NCBI GenBank assembly: GCA_009924095.1
Contig: RFSG01000010.1
Location: forward strand, 1 to 46,194
Reading direction: 5' to 3'
Length of the DNA: 46,194 nucleotides
Source: Sphingobacteriia bacterium
GTDB taxonomy: Bacteria; Bacteroidota; Bacteroidia; J057; RFSG01
Shown: positions 43,521-46,194 of the stretch, in pieces
Numbering within the stretch: position 1 is the first letter of the stretch
Layout: every line of letters begins with the position of its first letter
Position numbers and translations under genes: made by a program
Notes under the pieces: model-generated
Seen by the model: the letters and a program-made list of their open reading frames with translations, nothing else
The model's database searches: none
Told to the model about the DNA's origin: nothing

Positions 43521-44471
43521 TTAGTTTATACTTTTGCTCTTATTTTTTGGAAGGAATGTTAATTTTTTACCTATGCTCTCTATTATCGGAAAGATAATAA
43601 CCGTAGATAATAATATCACTGCACCCCAATAAAATCTTTCATTTAATTCCTGACCTTCCTGTAAAATAAAATAGGCCAGTAATATTCCATATACAGGTTC
43701 AAGATTAATACTCAAATTTGCCGTAAATGCACTAATATGCCGAAGGGAATTTAAACTTAAGGTATAGGCTAATGTAGTGCAAACGATGGCTAAAATAGGC
43801 AGCCATACCCAATCTAATCCTGTAAAAACCCATTGCGTATCTGGATTTAAATATTGATAAATAGGAAGGGTTAAGGATAGTAAAACCCAGCCTGCACTTA
43901 ATTCATAAAAGGTAACAATATAGGTATCTTGATTTACAATTAGTTTTTTATTTAACACACTAAATCCAGAAGCCAATAATGCACTTAATAATCCTAAAAT
44001 AATTCCTTTCCCATATTTATGCGTTAATCCTTGGGTAGCCATACGATTAAAGGTTTCCGAATCGGTTGCTAAAATAATTTGATACATGCCAACTCCTACG
44101 CAAAGAGCGATGAATGCTTCATACCATCTAAATTTGCGCCCAGTTATTAAGGGTTCCAGTACAGAAGTAAATAAAGGGGTAGCGGCTAAACAACTTAAGG
44201 TAATAGACGCATTTGAAGCTTTAATAGAACCGTAAAAGGTAACCCAATGTAACGCAATTAAAACACCGATAAATCCCATAGATAGGATATTTCGAAGAGG
44301 TATCCTTAAGGATTTTTTTTGAATTAACAGAATTAAATATAAACTCGGACAGGTAAATAATAATCTATACCAAACCAATGGGCCTTCACTAACCGAAGTT
44401 AATTTTCCTAATATCGCAGTAAATCCAAATAAAATAATGGCAATATGTAATTCCCAGTATGCGCGACGCAT
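43521..44471 (-). CDS. EamA/DMT family transporter
   Basis: 316 residues with ten hydrophobic helices arranged as two EamA repeats (about 8-140 and 160-300), the architecture of the drug/metabolite transporter superfamily. The first repeat begins LHIAIILFGFTAILGKL and has LHWVTFYGSIKASNASITL; the second contains GFSVLNKKLI and the typical end LSINLEPVYGILLAYFILQEGQ. The substrate cannot be read from the sequence; relatives export amino acids or other small metabolites. The start codon lies 1 nt after the stop of the TonB-dependent receptor gene, so the two are co-transcribed and probably coupled in translation. Confidence 0.88.
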   Translation of the reverse strand: MRRAYWELHIAIILFGFTAILGKLTSVSEGPLVWYRLLFTCPSLYLILLIQKKSLRIPLRNILSMGFIGVLIALHWVTFYGSIKASNASITLSCLAATPLFTSVLEPLITGRKFRWYEAFIALCVGVGMYQIILATDSETFNRMATQGLTHKYGKGIILGLLSALLASGFSVLNKKLIVNQDTYIVTFYELSAGWVLLSLTLPIYQYLNPDTQWVFTGLDWVWLPILAIVCTTLAYTLSLNSLRHISAFTANLSINLEPVYGILLAYFILQEGQELNERFYWGAVILLSTVIIFPIIESIGKKLTFLPKNKSKSIN

Positions 44472-44472
44472 T

Positions 44473-46194
44473 TTAAAAGTTTAAACGATATTGAACAATA
44501 AATCTTCTTTGTTCAGCAATAAATCCTGGAACTACTAAATATTCAGTATTTCCAATGTTATGAACAGTAAATTGAATTTCATGTTTTTTATAAAAGGAAT
44601 AGGCTAATGTCATATCAGCAATGTGATTTCCCTTATTATGTTTTTGCATAAACGATTCTAATCCATTTACCACTAAATATAAAGGTTGGTCAATGCCTGT
44701 GGTAAGTGAATTAAATCTATAAAAAGTAGTAAAGGATAAATTCTTCCAGGATTGAGTTATGCTAGCTTTAATAATTGTTCTATTTCTATATTTCAATAAT
44801 TGTGGGCGATCGGGTTTTCCGATTTGTCGCAATAGTTGATCTAATGTAGAAATGCTATCTTTTTTTAGATTCATGCTGGAATTACTCGGTAATCCATTTA
44901 AATCTTTTGGATCAAGTAAGGTTATTCCACATGAACCTTTCCATCCCCAATTTCCTAAATTACCTTGAAAACCATTGGTTATTTCTAATCCTCTGATACG
45001 CGCATGCGATACATTTACCGATCGAAAGGGAACTCCAGTGGCTAAGGAATTAATATTTTTTAATACAGAATCAGCCACTACATTAAATTCTATCATATTT
45101 CTGAAATCCATTTCAAAAACAGCAAAATCTAAAAATCCTTTCCAATTATTTTTAAATTTAAATCCTTGTCTAAATCCAATTTCTGCAGTGTATCCTCTTT
45201 CATTTTGAAGCGAAGGATTGGGCATTACGAGTACGCCACCTGCTGTCGTAGCTGTATATCTTTCTGCAATTGAAGGTACTCTAAATCCTTGTCCCCAAGA
45301 AGCTCTGAAAGTACTACCAGTTCTGGGTTCATAGGATAATCCTGCTCTAAAAACCGGAGATTGTTCCGGGGTTAATTTGTCAATTTGTACCCATTGATAT
45401 CTCCACCCTGCACTAATATTTAATTTCGGAAAAATTTTAGCATCGGCTTGAATAAATGCTGCTGCTGAATTACTAAAATGATCTCCATAAATAGAATCAG
45501 ATGCAATAGTACTATAAACATATTGTCCCCCCACAGAGGTTTGAAGTTTATCTTTCCAACTCTTAAAATACCATACATATTCATTTAAGTATAAAGCAGA
45601 GAGGTTATTTTGTTGGGTATTGTTTTTATTTTCGGTTACTAATATTCTGGAGCGGTATTGATGCCGATTACCATTTGCCAATGTGTAGGTAAAGGAAGGG
45701 TCTATGGCTAACCGTCTTAATAATTGTAAACGCACTGTGTTAGTAGCTGGAGTTAATCCCCCTTGTCCTTGAATTGAATCCCCACCTACAGTAAGCGGTG
45801 CTAGTTTTTTAGGTTCATAGCTGGACCAATATAAAAAATTTGCTCCGCTATCTACCTTAGCACTAAGGTTAAGTCCAAACCACATCCCAGGGATGGATTT
45901 AACATCATAGCGTCCACGTAAAATAATCCGTTGAGATTGTTCCCGATCATTCTGCCGGTGACCAGGATTATGAATCACATCGCCTTGGGCTGTAAAGGCA
46001 AATTGCCTAAATCTACGAGAATGGTAAAGATGTGCTGAAACCATAGGTCTGAGTTGTTGACCATCCCAATTTAACAGGGGATTTGCAGGTCTGTCAAAAA
46101 CTCCTGAGCGAACCCGAAACGAAGTTTGAGGTTTTTCTCCAGGTTCCTCAGTTATTACATTTATTACACCTCCTAAGGCAGCGGATCCATACAA
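44473..46194 (-). CDS. TonB-dependent outer-membrane receptor (N-terminus outside window)
   Basis: 573 residues of an outer-membrane TonB-dependent transporter; the gene continues past the window edge and the first visible codon is not a start. The visible part opens with YGSAALGGVINVIT, the end of the plug domain, and continues as a 22-strand-type beta barrel with alternating hydrophobic strands and aromatic girdles (for example FRVPSIAERYTATT, a signature of receptor strands) to the terminal ...RRFIVQYRLNF with C-terminal Phe. It resembles BtuB/FepA-like receptors rather than SusC; no SusD gene follows. Ligand unknown. Followed after 1 nt by an EamA transporter gene. Confidence 0.92.
   Translation of the reverse strand: MYGSAALGGVINVITEEPGEKPQTSFRVRSGVFDRPANPLLNWDGQQLRPMVSAHLYHSRRFRQFAFTAQGDVIHNPGHRQNDREQSQRIILRGRYDVKSIPGMWFGLNLSAKVDSGANFLYWSSYEPKKLAPLTVGGDSIQGQGGLTPATNTVRLQLLRRLAIDPSFTYTLANGNRHQYRSRILVTENKNNTQQNNLSALYLNEYVWYFKSWKDKLQTSVGGQYVYSTIASDSIYGDHFSNSAAAFIQADAKIFPKLNISAGWRYQWVQIDKLTPEQSPVFRAGLSYEPRTGSTFRASWGQGFRVPSIAERYTATTAGGVLVMPNPSLQNERGYTAEIGFRQGFKFKNNWKGFLDFAVFEMDFRNMIEFNVVADSVLKNINSLATGVPFRSVNVSHARIRGLEITNGFQGNLGNWGWKGSCGITLLDPKDLNGLPSNSSMNLKKDSISTLDQLLRQIGKPDRPQLLKYRNRTIIKASITQSWKNLSFTTFYRFNSLTTGIDQPLYLVVNGLESFMQKHNKGNHIADMTLAYSFYKKHEIQFTVHNIGNTEYLVVPGFIAEQRRFIVQYRLNF

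Overview
The window comes from a Bacteroidota genome, most likely a free-living member of the Chitinophagia/Saprospiria/Sphingobacteriia/Cytophagia side of the phylum; the order cannot be fixed by eye. The support is: Type IX secretion (T9SS) C-terminal sorting domains on three loci, GWxTD, WbqC-like and DUF2723 (TMEM260/GT117) proteins, the Bacteroidota gene pair YfgM-like TPR protein plus ribH, AT-rich intergenic DNA, and repeated upstream matches to the Bacteroidota -7 promoter element TAnnTTTG.

Layout. 1-3072: 3' end of an rRNA operon (23S lacking about 50 nt of its 5' end, 5S, intrinsic terminator). 3073-3802: non-coding and remnant DNA with a degenerate repeat patch, a strong candidate small RNA gene on the minus strand (about 3319-3427, with its own promoter and terminator) and an orphan T9SS sorting-domain remnant. 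3803-6888 (minus): anmK and a POT peptide transporter with an unusual C-terminal loop, both plausible in peptidoglycan/peptide recycling. 7216-11991 (plus): der, two coupled secreted unknowns, a YfgM-like anchored TPR protein, ribH. 11992-16645: methyltransferase and WbqC-like protein (minus), a GWxTD protein (plus), a T9SS-secreted subtilase (minus). 16646-23387 (plus): surE-lpxB-spoIID as a tight operon, a stand-alone nuoH, clpC. 23388-24984: long gap with a possible second non-coding transcript, then a truncated dienelactone hydrolase abutting an unidentified reading frame. 25044-29603: gcvH, a secreted TPR protein, a CPA2 cation/proton antiporter. 29826-31379: a cysteine-module T9SS surface protein. 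31612-42417: rimP (frameshifted)-nusA-infB, then two tandem DUF2723/GT117 membrane proteins. 42532-43278: RlmB/TrmH-type rRNA methyltransferase. 43521-46194 (minus): EamA transporter and the C-terminal part of a TonB-dependent receptor.

How it fits together. Most of the window is housekeeping: ribosome biogenesis (rRNA, der, rimP, nusA, infB, rlmB), envelope building (lpxB, anmK, spoIID-like), respiration (nuoH) and proteostasis (clpC). Interleaved are T9SS cargo and two O-mannosyltransferase-like proteins that may modify exported proteins. The most novel signals are non-coding: the small RNA next to the rRNA operon, an attenuator-like hairpin in front of rimP-nusA-infB, three promoters lying exactly 4 nt before a start codon (predicted leaderless mRNAs), and paired operator-like repeats upstream of the T9SS surface protein. 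No CRISPR array, tRNA, complete insertion sequence, prophage or toxin-antitoxin locus was seen.
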